The notes under the pieces: generated by a model
Database searches by the model: none
The model's input: only the letters and a program-made list of their open reading frames with translations
What the model was told of the DNA's origin: nothing
Position numbers and translations under genes: made by a program
Shown here: piece after piece, positions 17,191-24,891 of the stretch
Position numbering within the stretch: the stretch's first letter is position 1
Layout: the number at the start of each line of letters is the position of its first letter
Assembly: GCF_013055795.1 (NCBI RefSeq)
Contig: NZ_JABETO010000008.1
Location: forward strand, 38,343-102,342
Source: Streptomyces sp. I05A-00742
Lineage (GTDB): Bacteria; Actinomycetota; Actinomycetes; Streptomycetales; Streptomycetaceae
Direction: 5' to 3'
Length of the DNA stretch: 64,000 nt

Positions 17191-17319
17191 ATGTCCGAAG
17201 CAGCCGTCCCCCCACGCGCTGTCAGCCCACCGAGCATCCGCCCCTCCCGCACGCGCACCCGGACCACCGCCCACCGCCCGCCCGCGTCCCGGCCGGTCCT
17301 CCACGACGGGGTGGGCTGA
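17191..17319 (+). CDS. Possible short upstream ORF coupled to the TPR-like gene
   Basis: A 42-codon frame, rich in proline and arginine, whose TGA overlaps the ATG of the next gene (TGATG). The overlap suggests translational coupling, but the composition is also what a random GC-rich frame gives. I do not recognise a family. A slightly earlier GTG at 17182 is in frame. Confidence 0.25.
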   Translation: MSEAAVPPRAVSPPSIRPSRTRTRTTAHRPPASRPVLHDGVG

Positions 17320-18380
17320 TGGCGCGCGAGGCCGCCCCCCACGCCGGCGGGGGCTTCCGTCCCGTGCACCATCCGGCCGGGCTCGACGACGCCCTGCGGA
17401 TCGCGGTCGAGGAGGTGTGGGCGGGGCGCTGGATGGCGATGCGCGACCTGCTGGCGCAGACCGGCCCCGACTGGTCGCTGCGCACGGCCCGTACACAGGT
17501 GCTCGGCGCGGTCGCCGCGGGGTCGACGATCGTGGAGGCGTGGGCGGCGGAGGAGGGCCACAGCGTCGACGCACGGGTGATGTGGGCCCGGGTGATGGTG
17601 CAGCGGGCACAGCGGGCGCACCGCCAGGGCCATCCGGACACCCCCCACCTGGAACACCAGGCCCGGGAGGCGTGCCGGCTGGCGGTCGAGGCGGCGCCCG
17701 GCGACCCGGTTCCGTGGATCTGCCTGCTGACCCTGGCGTCGCTGGACGAGCGCCAGGAGCGGCCGGAACACCAGCTCCAGCCGTGGGAGATCATGCTGCC
17801 GCCGGGCCCGTGGGGCCTGCTGTCCCGGATCTGGGAACGCGACCAGTGCAACCGCGAGGCGTTCCACCGGATGCTCCAGTTCTTCCAGGCGTGCACCGCC
17901 GGCGCCGCGGCCTCGGTGTCGGCCGTCGACTTCGCCCGCTGGGTGGCGTCGTGGGCCCCCGCCGGGTCGGCGCTGCTGGCGCTGCCGCTGTTCGCGTACG
18001 CCGAGCTGCACCGGCGGCAGGCCGCCGACCCGCGGACGCAGGCCCGTTCGGACGCGCTGCTGCGTTCGCAGTGGTCGGTGGACCCCATCCGCACCGAGAC
18101 GCTGCGGGCGTACCAGGGCTGGTTCGCCACCCTCGGGCCCGCCGGGCCGTCGGTGCTGTCCGTGGCCGACCTGTCCCACCTGGCCTTCGCCCTGTGGTCG
18201 GCCCGTCAGTACGCCGAGGCGGCGGAGGTGTTCGCGGCCATGGGGCCCCACACCGCCGTCCAGCCGTGGGCCTCGTTCACGGAGGACTCCGGCCGTCCGG
18301 ACCTGGCGACCGAGGAGTTCCTCCGCGCCCGGCGGCACTGCCTGGGGTCCTTAGAGGGCTCACCGGGCCGCGCCGGCTGA
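17319..18380 (+). CDS. TPR-like conserved actinobacterial protein
   Basis: A 353-residue, largely alpha-helical protein with repeat-like segments (ALRIAVEEVWAGRWMAMRDLL, AREACRLAVEAAPGDPVPWI, LSHLAFALWSARQYAEAAEV) of the tetratricopeptide type. No signal peptide or enzyme motif is visible. The family is widespread in Streptomyces but has no known job that I can name. Codon 345 (18351-18353) is TTA, which makes full-length synthesis bldA-dependent. ATG 17319 is chosen because the recognisable sequence starts there. Confidence 0.7.
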   Translation: MAREAAPHAGGGFRPVHHPAGLDDALRIAVEEVWAGRWMAMRDLLAQTGPDWSLRTARTQVLGAVAAGSTIVEAWAAEEGHSVDARVMWARVMVQRAQRAHRQGHPDTPHLEHQAREACRLAVEAAPGDPVPWICLLTLASLDERQERPEHQLQPWEIMLPPGPWGLLSRIWERDQCNREAFHRMLQFFQACTAGAAASVSAVDFARWVASWAPAGSALLALPLFAYAELHRRQAADPRTQARSDALLRSQWSVDPIRTETLRAYQGWFATLGPAGPSVLSVADLSHLAFALWSARQYAEAAEVFAAMGPHTAVQPWASFTEDSGRPDLATEEFLRARRHCLGSLEGSPGRAG

Positions 18381-18448
18381 ACCGGCGGGCCCGGTCTCCG
18401 CGGCCCCTGCGGGCCGGACGGTCTTGCGGGGGACGGGCGTTGCCCCGT

Positions 18449-18490
18449 ACGACGTGACAACGGGACGACGTGACAACGGGCGACGTGACA
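18449..18490 (+). repeat. Tandem repeat of a 16-bp unit
   Basis: ACGACGTGACAACGGG is repeated exactly at 18449-18464 and 18465-18480, and a third partial copy CGACGTGACAC follows at 18481-18491. The array ends about 42 bases before the GNAT start, so it may serve as a regulator binding array or be slippage-prone DNA. Confidence 0.8.
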
Positions 18491-18532
18491 CGGACCACGG
18501 ACGGCCGCGCCGGGATGTGCCATCTTCCACGC

Positions 18533-19057
18533 ATGAGCGACGACGAGCACTCCCCCGGTCCGGTCACCGTCCGCCTCGCCGAGTACTCGCCCGCCGAGAT
18601 CCTGGGCGATGCCCCCGACCCGTTCGGTGTCGACGGCTGGGGGCTGACCTGGCGCTCCAAGGACGAGCACTTCGGCGTCCGGTGGGACGGCCGTCTCGTG
18701 GCCCACGCCGGTCTGGTGGTCCTGCCGTTGACGGCCGGCGGCACCCGGATGGACGTGGCGGGGCTCGGCGGGGTGGCCGTGGCACCCGGGGTGCGGGGCC
18801 GCGGCTTCGCGCGGGCGGCCGTCACCGCCGCCATGGACCACGCCCGGAACCTCGGACTCCCGTTCGGGCTGCTGTTCTGTCTGCCGGAGCTGGTCGGGCT
18901 CTACGAACGGCTCGGCTGGCACCCGGTGACGGACGACGTGGAGGTGGAGCAGCCCGCCGGTCCCCGGACCATGCCGCTGCGGACCCTGTGGACGGGGCTG
19001 CGCGCGGGTACGGAGTGGCCGTCGGGACCGGTGCGGCTGCACTCGCTGCCGATGTGA
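18533..19057 (+). CDS. GNAT-family N-acetyltransferase
   Basis: A 174-residue acetyltransferase. The acetyl-CoA pyrophosphate-binding segment is VAVAPGVRGRGFARAAVTAAMDHA (R/Q-x-x-G-x-A type), followed by a C-terminal FCLPELVGLYERLGWHPV typical of the fold. The substrate is unknown. ATG 18533 is used; an in-frame upstream GTG at 18470 would read through the tandem repeat and is less likely. Confidence 0.8.
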   Translation: MSDDEHSPGPVTVRLAEYSPAEILGDAPDPFGVDGWGLTWRSKDEHFGVRWDGRLVAHAGLVVLPLTAGGTRMDVAGLGGVAVAPGVRGRGFARAAVTAAMDHARNLGLPFGLLFCLPELVGLYERLGWHPVTDDVEVEQPAGPRTMPLRTLWTGLRAGTEWPSGPVRLHSLPM

Positions 19058-19094
19058 GCCCGTCCCCGCCGGGGCAGCCCCGACGGGGACGGGC
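19058..19094. terminator. Bidirectional hairpin terminator
   Basis: Arms of 17 bases (19058-19074 and 19078-19094) pair with one mismatch around the loop CAG. It begins directly after the GNAT stop and ends 7 bases before the stop of the convergent secreted-protein gene, so it should serve both. Confidence 0.8.
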
Positions 19095-19101
19095 CACGGG
19101 G

Positions 19102-19413
19102 TCAGCCGAAGCGCACGCTGGAGAAGGCCGTGCCCCGCGGGGCCCCGTGCCCGGGCGTGAGGTGCACCGACTTGCCCTTGCACTGCTTGCCGCTGTAGAT
19201 CGTGGCCGGCGAGCCCGTCCCGTTGTGCGCGCCGTGCGCTTCCTGACTCATGGTGTAACAGCGGCCGTCCGGCGGGTTGTCGACGAAGAACGGCCTGCCC
19301 TTGGGCCCCACCCAGCTGAACTGGCCCTTCGCGGCCACTGCCGCGTCCACGGGACCGGCCATGGCGAGCGCGAGCCCGGCGAGAGCGAGGACGATCGGAC
19401 GGAAGAGACGCAT
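19102..19413 (-). CDS. Small secreted protein, possibly beta/gamma-crystallin-like
   Basis: A 103-residue exported protein with a clear signal peptide (MRLFRPIVLALAGLALAMAG, cleavage near VDA-A). The mature part has two cysteines (GRCYTM and KQCKGKS) and a GKQCKGKSVHLTPGHG segment reminiscent of a Greek-key crystallin motif. Function is unknown. ATG 19413 gives the better spacing to AGGA; the adjacent ATG 19416 is nearly equivalent. Confidence 0.72.
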   Translation of the reverse strand: MRLFRPIVLALAGLALAMAGPVDAAVAAKGQFSWVGPKGRPFFVDNPPDGRCYTMSQEAHGAHNGTGSPATIYSGKQCKGKSVHLTPGHGAPRGTAFSSVRFG

Positions 19414-19653
19414 CATTAGGTCCTTTTCCTGGACAACTGACGATTAGCCCGAAAAGGCTTCGATGCGCTCAACGACGCTCGCGCCCGCACGACACGCACG
19501 ACACGGCTCCCGCGTCAACAGCCCGCCGTGGACTGACCCTTCGGTGCACCCCGGACAGCCCGCGCCGACGCGACCGGGGCCTGCCCGCCCTGAGGCTCTC
19601 TGGTTGGATGGCACCCGCGCGGCGCGGCGGCCGCGGGGAGAGGAGCGGGGTCC

Positions 19654-20049
19654 GTGCTGATCGACACGGTGGCCTGGGTGCGGATCGAGGACGGACGCGT
19701 CCTCTGTGCGCGCCCGCGCGGCAAGGACGTGTTCTACGTCCCGGGCGGCAAGCGGGAGGGCGCGGAGAGCGATCTGGAGACCCTGCTGCGGGAGGTCGAG
19801 GAGGAGCTGACGGTCCTCCTCGACCCCGGGACGGTCGTGCATGTGGGGACGTACGAGGCGGCGGTGCCGGAACTGCCGGACGGGGCCGTCGTCCGCATGA
19901 GCTGCTACGCGGGCGAGTACGGCGGGACCCTGGCCGCCAGCAGCGAGATCGAGGAAGTGGCCTGGTTCTCGTACGCGGACCGGGCGCTCGTGCCGCCGGT
20001 CGACCAGTTGCTCTTCGACGACCTCAAGGCGTCCGGCCTGCTGCGCTGA
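19654..20049 (+). CDS. NUDIX hydrolase
   Basis: A 131-residue single-domain protein. The NUDIX box is GGKREGAESDLETLLREVEEEL, fitting GX5EX7REUXEE, at about residues 35-57. It would hydrolyse a nucleoside diphosphate-linked substrate, commonly a damaged or signalling nucleotide. The GTG at 19654 follows GGAGAGGAGCGGGGTCC. It is monocistronic and convergent with spo0M. Confidence 0.87.
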   Translation: MLIDTVAWVRIEDGRVLCARPRGKDVFYVPGGKREGAESDLETLLREVEEELTVLLDPGTVVHVGTYEAAVPELPDGAVVRMSCYAGEYGGTLAASSEIEEVAWFSYADRALVPPVDQLLFDDLKASGLLR

Positions 20050-20089
20050 CGGCCGCGGGCCAAGGCCCCTGCCTCATTCGTCGTCCGTC

Positions 20090-21049
20090 TCAGCCCTCGT
20101 CCTCGAAGACGTCTTCGAAGGCGTCCCCGATCTCGTCGACGACCTCGGCCGCGACCAGGCCGCCCACCACACCGACCGCGACACCCGCCGCGCCGGCGGC
20201 GAGGGCGGTGCCCATGCCCGGGCCCCGCCGGTGACCGCTCTCCTGGTGGTGACCGTCGGCGTGGTGACCCCCGTGGGAGCCGTGGCGGTCGAGGAGCTGT
20301 CGCATCCAGGACTCGGCCTCCGCGTCCCAGTCGCGGTGCGACGCGTCGTCGTGCCCGATGTGGAAACGGGTGACGGCGTCATGCCCGCCCGAGAAGAGGC
20401 CGCCGCGCTTGTCGGCCTCCAGCACGACCTCCATGCCGTCGGGCCCGGCCAGGAAGGTCACCTCGATCTCGTTGACCGCGTGGGCGTACCGCGGCGCGGG
20501 GGTGAGCTCGATCTCCTGGTAGAAGGGGAGGCGCTGTCCGCTGCCCCGGATGTGCCCCAGTTCCAGGTCGGCGGACCGGAAGCCGAAGCCGAGCCGGCCG
20601 AACGCCTCCAGCACCGCCGCCTGGACCGGCAGCGGCCGGACGGCCAGCGGGTCGAGGTCGCCCTTGTCCTTCGCCCCGGCGATCGCCAGCTCGGTGCGCA
20701 CCCCGAGGACGATGCCCAGGTGCTGCCCGTCCAGTTCGGTCACCGGCGTCTCCCACGGCAGCGTCACCGCGAACGGGACGTCGTGCGTCCCGCCGGCCGC
20801 GAGGCGGAAGCCCCCGCCGACGGTGTGCCGGTCGAAGACGACCGTGCCCTCGTACTCCCCGTCGCCGTGCTCGGCCTCGACCCGGGCCACGAGCTCCAGG
20901 GTGATGTGCTCGACGTCGAAGTCCGCCTTGCCGCCCCGCAGATGGACCACCCCGGTCAGGGCACCGCCGGGCAGCGCCGCGCCCTCCAGGACCGTGTCGA
21001 CCGTGGGGCCGCCCACACCGAGCGAACCGAGCAGCTTTTTGAACACCAT
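20090..21049 (-). CDS. Spo0M-like sporulation-control protein
   Basis: A 319-residue protein with the arrestin-like Spo0M fold: MVFKKLLGSLGVGGPTVDTVL at the start, the beta-rich VHLRGGKADFDVEHITLELVAR, and FYQEIELTPAPRYAHAVNEIEVTF. The C-terminal third is a His-rich linker (HGSHGGHHADGHHQESGHRR) followed by a glycine-rich hydrophobic stretch and an acidic tail. Family members affect sporulation and cell-division control by unknown means. ATG 21049 is chosen; a GTG at 21061 is a possible start. Confidence 0.85.
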   Translation of the reverse strand: MVFKKLLGSLGVGGPTVDTVLEGAALPGGALTGVVHLRGGKADFDVEHITLELVARVEAEHGDGEYEGTVVFDRHTVGGGFRLAAGGTHDVPFAVTLPWETPVTELDGQHLGIVLGVRTELAIAGAKDKGDLDPLAVRPLPVQAAVLEAFGRLGFGFRSADLELGHIRGSGQRLPFYQEIELTPAPRYAHAVNEIEVTFLAGPDGMEVVLEADKRGGLFSGGHDAVTRFHIGHDDASHRDWDAEAESWMRQLLDRHGSHGGHHADGHHQESGHRRGPGMGTALAAGAAGVAVGVVGGLVAAEVVDEIGDAFEDVFEDEG

Positions 21050-21288
21050 CGCGGCGTCCACTCCCTACCTGTGTTCCGTACCGTGTACGGCACCACCTTG
21101 CCCTGAGCGGGCGGGCGGCGGAACACGGGGTACCGCTCCGTCGCCCGGCGGCCCGCGCCGCGGACCGCCCAATTCCACCTGATCAGATGACATTCCCCGG
21201 GAAGCCCGGCCCGTCCGGCCGGACGACGGTCTACTGACCCGGTCGGCCGCGCCACCGGGGTGCGGCACCGTGAACAGGGGGACACCCG

Positions 21289-21627
21289 ATGCATGCGCTG
21301 AAGAAGATCACCACCGTCCTCGCCGCCCTCGCCCTCGGCCTGGTGGCGGCGGCGCCCGCGCAGGCCGGGGTCAGCACGCACTGCGGCACGTACATCTGCG
21401 TCATGACGGCCCACCACAACCGGTTCGTCCAGGACATCACCGTGCGGACCAAGGACGGCCTGCCCGGAAAGCTGCGTTCCTACTGGGGCAACTTCCACTC
21501 GCCCGAGGTCACCGCCGCCTCCCACCGCTGGAAGGTGGGCTACGAGCAGGCCGGCTCCAAGCTCGTCTGCGGTGGCCTGGAGCGTGACGGCCGCTCCATC
21601 GAGGACGGCGTCTGCGTCAGCATCTGA
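21289..21627 (+). CDS. Small secreted cysteine-containing protein
   Basis: A 112-residue exported protein: signal peptide ITTVLAALALGLVAAAPAQA, then a mature part of about 85 residues with four cysteines (THCGTYIC, KLVCGG, DGVCVSI), suggesting two disulfides. No known domain is recognised. The ATG at 21289 follows ACAGGGGGA. It is convergent with the ketosynthase gene. It may be a cell-surface or secreted effector, without further evidence. Confidence 0.7.
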   Translation: MHALKKITTVLAALALGLVAAAPAQAGVSTHCGTYICVMTAHHNRFVQDITVRTKDGLPGKLRSYWGNFHSPEVTAASHRWKVGYEQAGSKLVCGGLERDGRSIEDGVCVSI

Positions 21628-21649
21628 CGGAAGGGGGCCGGAAGCCCGC

Positions 21650-22870
21650 TCACACCGTGCTGAAGGCCAGGACCGCGTTCTGGCCCCCGAAGCCGAACGA
21701 GTTGCTGACGACCGTGTTCAGCCGGGCCCGGCGCGGGGTCTTGCGGACGATGTCGAGCGGGAGTTCGGGGTCGGGGTTGTCGAGGTTCGCGGTGGGCGGG
21801 ATGAGCTGGTGCTGGAGGGTGAGCACGGCGCACGCGGCCTCGATGCCGCCCGAGCCGCCCGCGGAGTGGCCGAGGACGCTCTTCGGGGCGGTGACGGGCG
21901 GCGGCGTGCCGAAGACGCTGGCGAGGGCCCGGTATTCGGCGAGGTCGTTGATGTGGGTGGCGGTGCCGTGGGCGTTGACGTGGTCGATGTCCCCGGGTGC
22001 CATTCCGGCGTCGGCGAGGGCCGTGCGCAGGGCGTCGGCCGCGCCCCGCCCCTCCGGGTGCGGGGCGACCGTGTGGTGGGCGTCGCAGGAGGCGCCGTAC
22101 CCGCGCAGCAGAGCTCTGGGGCGGACGCCGCGGGCGCGGGCGTGCTCGGGCCGTTCGAGGACGAGCAGCCCGGCCCCCTCGCCGAGGACGAAGCCGTCGC
22201 GGTCGGTGTCGAACGGCCGGGACGCGCCCTCCGGGTCGTGGCGGCGGCCGGACAGGGCGCGCATCTGGTGGAAGCCGACGGCGGTGCCGCGCGCCCGCAG
22301 GGATTCGCTGCCGCCGGCCAGGGCGATGTCACAACTGCCCGCCCGCAGCAGGTCGCGGGCCACGCCGATGGCGGTGGCGCCGGAGGCGCAGGCGGTGGAG
22401 ACGGCCAGGTTGGGGCCGCGTGCGCCGAGGTCGAGGCCGACCTCGCCCGCGGCCATGTTGGGGATGCTGCGCATGATCGCCATGGGTGAGACACGGTCGG
22501 GGCGGCCGGCCAGGATCCGCGCGTACTCCCGGTCGTAGTGCTCCATGCAGGCGCTGCTCGCCCCGATCACCACCGCGACCCGCAGCGGGTCCCAGGCGGT
22601 CGGGTCCAGTCCGGCGTCGGCGACCGCCTCGCGGGCGGCGGCCAGGGCCATGGCGCTGAACCGGTCCAGCCGGGCCGCCGCCCGCCGCCCCAGCGCGGTG
22701 AGCGCGTCGAAGCCGCTCCGGCAGGAGAAGTCGACCGGCAGCCCGGTCAGCAGGGGGTCGGGAGCGGCCCGGCACCGGCCGGTCAGCAGCCCTTCCCAGG
22801 TGGCTTCCGCGCCCGTTCCGGCCGGGGTGACCAGTCCCAGGCCGGTGACGGCGACCGCGCCGTCGCTCAT
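21650..22870 (-). CDS. Beta-ketoacyl-ACP synthase (KAS II/FabF-like)
   Basis: A 406-residue thiolase-fold condensing enzyme with an intact Cys-His-His triad: STACASGATAIG, VNAHGTATHINDLAEY and KSVLGHSAGGSGG. It extends an acyl chain by decarboxylative condensation with malonyl-ACP. Its ATG overlaps the stop of the ACP gene (ATGA), so ketosynthase and carrier are made together. Lying in the same run as acyltransferases and a desaturase, it probably supplies a special acyl chain for the lipid rather than serving general fatty acid synthesis. Confidence 0.9.
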   Translation of the reverse strand: MSDGAVAVTGLGLVTPAGTGAEATWEGLLTGRCRAAPDPLLTGLPVDFSCRSGFDALTALGRRAAARLDRFSAMALAAAREAVADAGLDPTAWDPLRVAVVIGASSACMEHYDREYARILAGRPDRVSPMAIMRSIPNMAAGEVGLDLGARGPNLAVSTACASGATAIGVARDLLRAGSCDIALAGGSESLRARGTAVGFHQMRALSGRRHDPEGASRPFDTDRDGFVLGEGAGLLVLERPEHARARGVRPRALLRGYGASCDAHHTVAPHPEGRGAADALRTALADAGMAPGDIDHVNAHGTATHINDLAEYRALASVFGTPPPVTAPKSVLGHSAGGSGGIEAACAVLTLQHQLIPPTANLDNPDPELPLDIVRKTPRRARLNTVVSNSFGFGGQNAVLAFSTV

Positions 22871-23148
22871 CGTCCGCCCCCGCCGGGCGGGACCGCCGCG
22901 GGACCGCCGGTGACGGCCGGACCGTCCGGCGGGGACAACAGGGCCGCGGCCTCGGCGAGGGTCAGGCTGCTCAGGTCCTCGAGCGGGAGCAGGGCCCCGG
23001 TGTGGTCGTCGAGCGCCACGGCCAGCTCCACCATCGCCATGGAGTCCAGGGCCAGCTCCTTGAACGTGCGCTCCGGGGCCAGCTGTTCGGGATCGATGCC
23101 GATCCGGGTGACGAGGGCTTCGGTCAGGATCTCGTACGCGTTGCTCAT
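22867..23148 (-). CDS. Acyl carrier protein
   Basis: A 93-residue carrier protein. The phosphopantetheine attachment serine is in ELALDSMAMVELAVAL (about residue 36). It has an unusually long Pro/Gly-rich tail (residues 75-93) compared with the usual 80-residue ACP. It lies 22 bases after the phospholipid acyltransferase-type gene's start side in the operon and overlaps the ketosynthase by 4 bases. It is a dedicated ACP for this locus. Confidence 0.88.
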   Translation of the reverse strand: MSNAYEILTEALVTRIGIDPEQLAPERTFKELALDSMAMVELAVALDDHTGALLPLEDLSSLTLAEAAALLSPPDGPAVTGGPAAVPPGGGGR

Positions 23149-23170
23149 CGCCGTCCTTCACCGTCCGTTC

Positions 23171-24103
23171 TCAGGAGGGGTTGCACAGACCGTGCCGCCG
23201 TGGCGCGAGAGCTTCCGTCGTTCCGCACCGGGTGCACGTCGCGTGGGGTGCGGGGCAGTGCCGGGCGCGGCACCGGCGTACGGCCGGGCCATGGGCGTCG
23301 ACCGCGTGTTCGGCGAGCGCGGCGAGGCTCCGGCGGTCGGGAGCCGCACCGGCGGGGATGGGGGGCAGGAGCGTCACCTCGACGGTCAGTCCCCGGATCG
23401 CGGCGGTGTTGCGCAGCGACTCGGCCGCGGTCATGTCGCCCACGAAGGAGGCGGCAGTCACCGTTCTGCCGGCGACGTGGTAGCGCAGGGCCACCGGGAG
23501 GACGGCCGCTCCGGCGTCGAGTGCGGCCTGGAAGGCGGCGGGACGGTAGCGGCCCCGGGCGGCGCCGCACCACGTCGTGCCCTCGGCGAAGGCGGCCACC
23601 GCGTCCCCGCCGCGCAGCGCCGCGGCGACGGCGGCGACGCTGCGGGGCAGCGTGGACAGCCGGTCCCGGTCGACGTAGATGCTGCGGCCGATGACCGCGA
23701 GCCAGCCGATGACGGGCCATCGGCGCAGGTCGGCCCGGCTGACCAGGCGCACGGGCAGCACGGCCGGGAGCACGGCGACGTCGAGCCACGACGTGTGGTC
23801 GCCGACGACCAGCGGGGCCGGGCCGCCACCGGTGCGGTGGTGCGTTCCGCGGACCGTCCGGCGGACGCCCATCGACCGCAGGGTGCCCCGCAGGAACCAC
23901 CGGTACGCCGCGTCCGACGCGCGGCGCCCGGCGAGCACGGTCAGGGCCAGCAGCGGCAGGTGGGCGAGCAGCAGCAGGAAGGCGCCGATCCGCAGGGCCC
24001 GGCGCAGGTGTCCGACGGTCGGCGGGGCGGGCCGCAGGCAGTCGCGCCCGCAGGAGGAGACCGGGCGCCAGGGCGCGACGGCCGCGGGGCCGGGTCCCGT
24101 CAT
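23171..24103 (-). CDS. Lysophospholipid/lyso-ornithine lipid acyltransferase (PlsC/OlsA-like)
   Basis: A 310-residue membrane-associated acyltransferase. A hydrophobic segment (GAFLLLLAHLPLLALTVLAG) precedes the HX4D catalytic motif GDHTSWLD and the substrate motif AFAEGTTW. It would add a second acyl chain to a lyso-lipid. The C-terminal 40 residues carry four cysteines in CRARHC and CTRCG spacing, resembling a zinc site, which is unusual for the family. Its ATG overlaps the stop of the OlsB-like gene, and together they mimic the OlsB-OlsA pair. Confidence 0.85.
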   Translation of the reverse strand: MTGPGPAAVAPWRPVSSCGRDCLRPAPPTVGHLRRALRIGAFLLLLAHLPLLALTVLAGRRASDAAYRWFLRGTLRSMGVRRTVRGTHHRTGGGPAPLVVGDHTSWLDVAVLPAVLPVRLVSRADLRRWPVIGWLAVIGRSIYVDRDRLSTLPRSVAAVAAALRGGDAVAAFAEGTTWCGAARGRYRPAAFQAALDAGAAVLPVALRYHVAGRTVTAASFVGDMTAAESLRNTAAIRGLTVEVTLLPPIPAGAAPDRRSLAALAEHAVDAHGPAVRRCRARHCPAPHATCTRCGTTEALAPRRHGLCNPS

Positions 24104-24891
24104 CCGCTCATCCTGCGCAGCAGGCGGAGGTAGGCGGGGCTCACCCGGTCCAGGGACAGGAGGACGAACAGGTCCGCGGCGTTGAAGGCCGCGTCGAGGG
24201 CCGGTGGTCCGCACACCCAGGCGCCCAGTCGCAGATAGCCCTGGAGCAGCGGGGGGAGAGGGGCGTCGGGCCCTTCCGGGACGGTGTCGGCGGGCCAGGG
24301 GACGCGGGGTGTCACCCGGTGCGGGAGGGGCGCCCGGTGGTGGTCGCGGACCGTCCGCCAGGCCGCCGCGGCCCGATGCCCTCCGTCGTCGAGGGAGACG
24401 GAGACGCAGCCGCACAGCCACCTGGACCGACGCTGCGTCAGGTAGGTGAGGATGCCGGACCACAGGGCGAGCATCACCGTGCCGTTGCGGTGTCCGGGGT
24501 GGACGCACGCGCGCCCGGCCTCCACGAGGCCGTCGCGCAGGGGCGCGAGCGCGCCGAGGTCGAACTCGCCGTCGGCGTAGAGCTTCCCGGCGGGGCCGGC
24601 CGCCCGTGGGGGCAGCAGCCGGTAGGTGCCCACCAGTTGCCCGGTGGCCCGCTCATGGACGACGAGGTGGTCGCAGAGCCCGTCGAAGGGGTCCGCGTCG
24701 CGGCCGTCCACCGCGGACACCGCGCCGTCGCCGAACTCTCCGGTGAGGACCGCGTGCCGCAGCCGCTGTGCGGCGTGCACACCCGGTTCGTCGGTGGCCA
24801 GCGTGACCTCGTAGCCGTGCGCGGACCCGGCGCTCCCGGCGCGGGCGAGGACGCGTCGTCCGTCCGTCGAGGGTTCGGTCCCGGTGCTCAT
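24100..24891 (-). CDS. OlsB-like GNAT N-acyltransferase
   Basis: A 263-residue protein of the hemolysin/L-ornithine N-alpha-acyltransferase family. Characteristic segments are AQRLRHAVLTGEFGDGA, FDGLCDHLVVHERATGQLVGTYRLLPP and VEAGRACVHPGHRNGTVMLALWSGI. OlsB transfers a 3-hydroxyacyl chain from ACP to ornithine, giving lyso-ornithine lipid. The neighbouring ACP, ketosynthase and second acyltransferase fit this well. Homoserine-lactone-type synthases share the fold and are the main alternative. It overlaps both neighbours by 4 bases. Confidence 0.82.
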   Translation of the reverse strand: MSTGTEPSTDGRRVLARAGSAGSAHGYEVTLATDEPGVHAAQRLRHAVLTGEFGDGAVSAVDGRDADPFDGLCDHLVVHERATGQLVGTYRLLPPRAAGPAGKLYADGEFDLGALAPLRDGLVEAGRACVHPGHRNGTVMLALWSGILTYLTQRRSRWLCGCVSVSLDDGGHRAAAAWRTVRDHHRAPLPHRVTPRVPWPADTVPEGPDAPLPPLLQGYLRLGAWVCGPPALDAAFNAADLFVLLSLDRVSPAYLRLLRRMSG

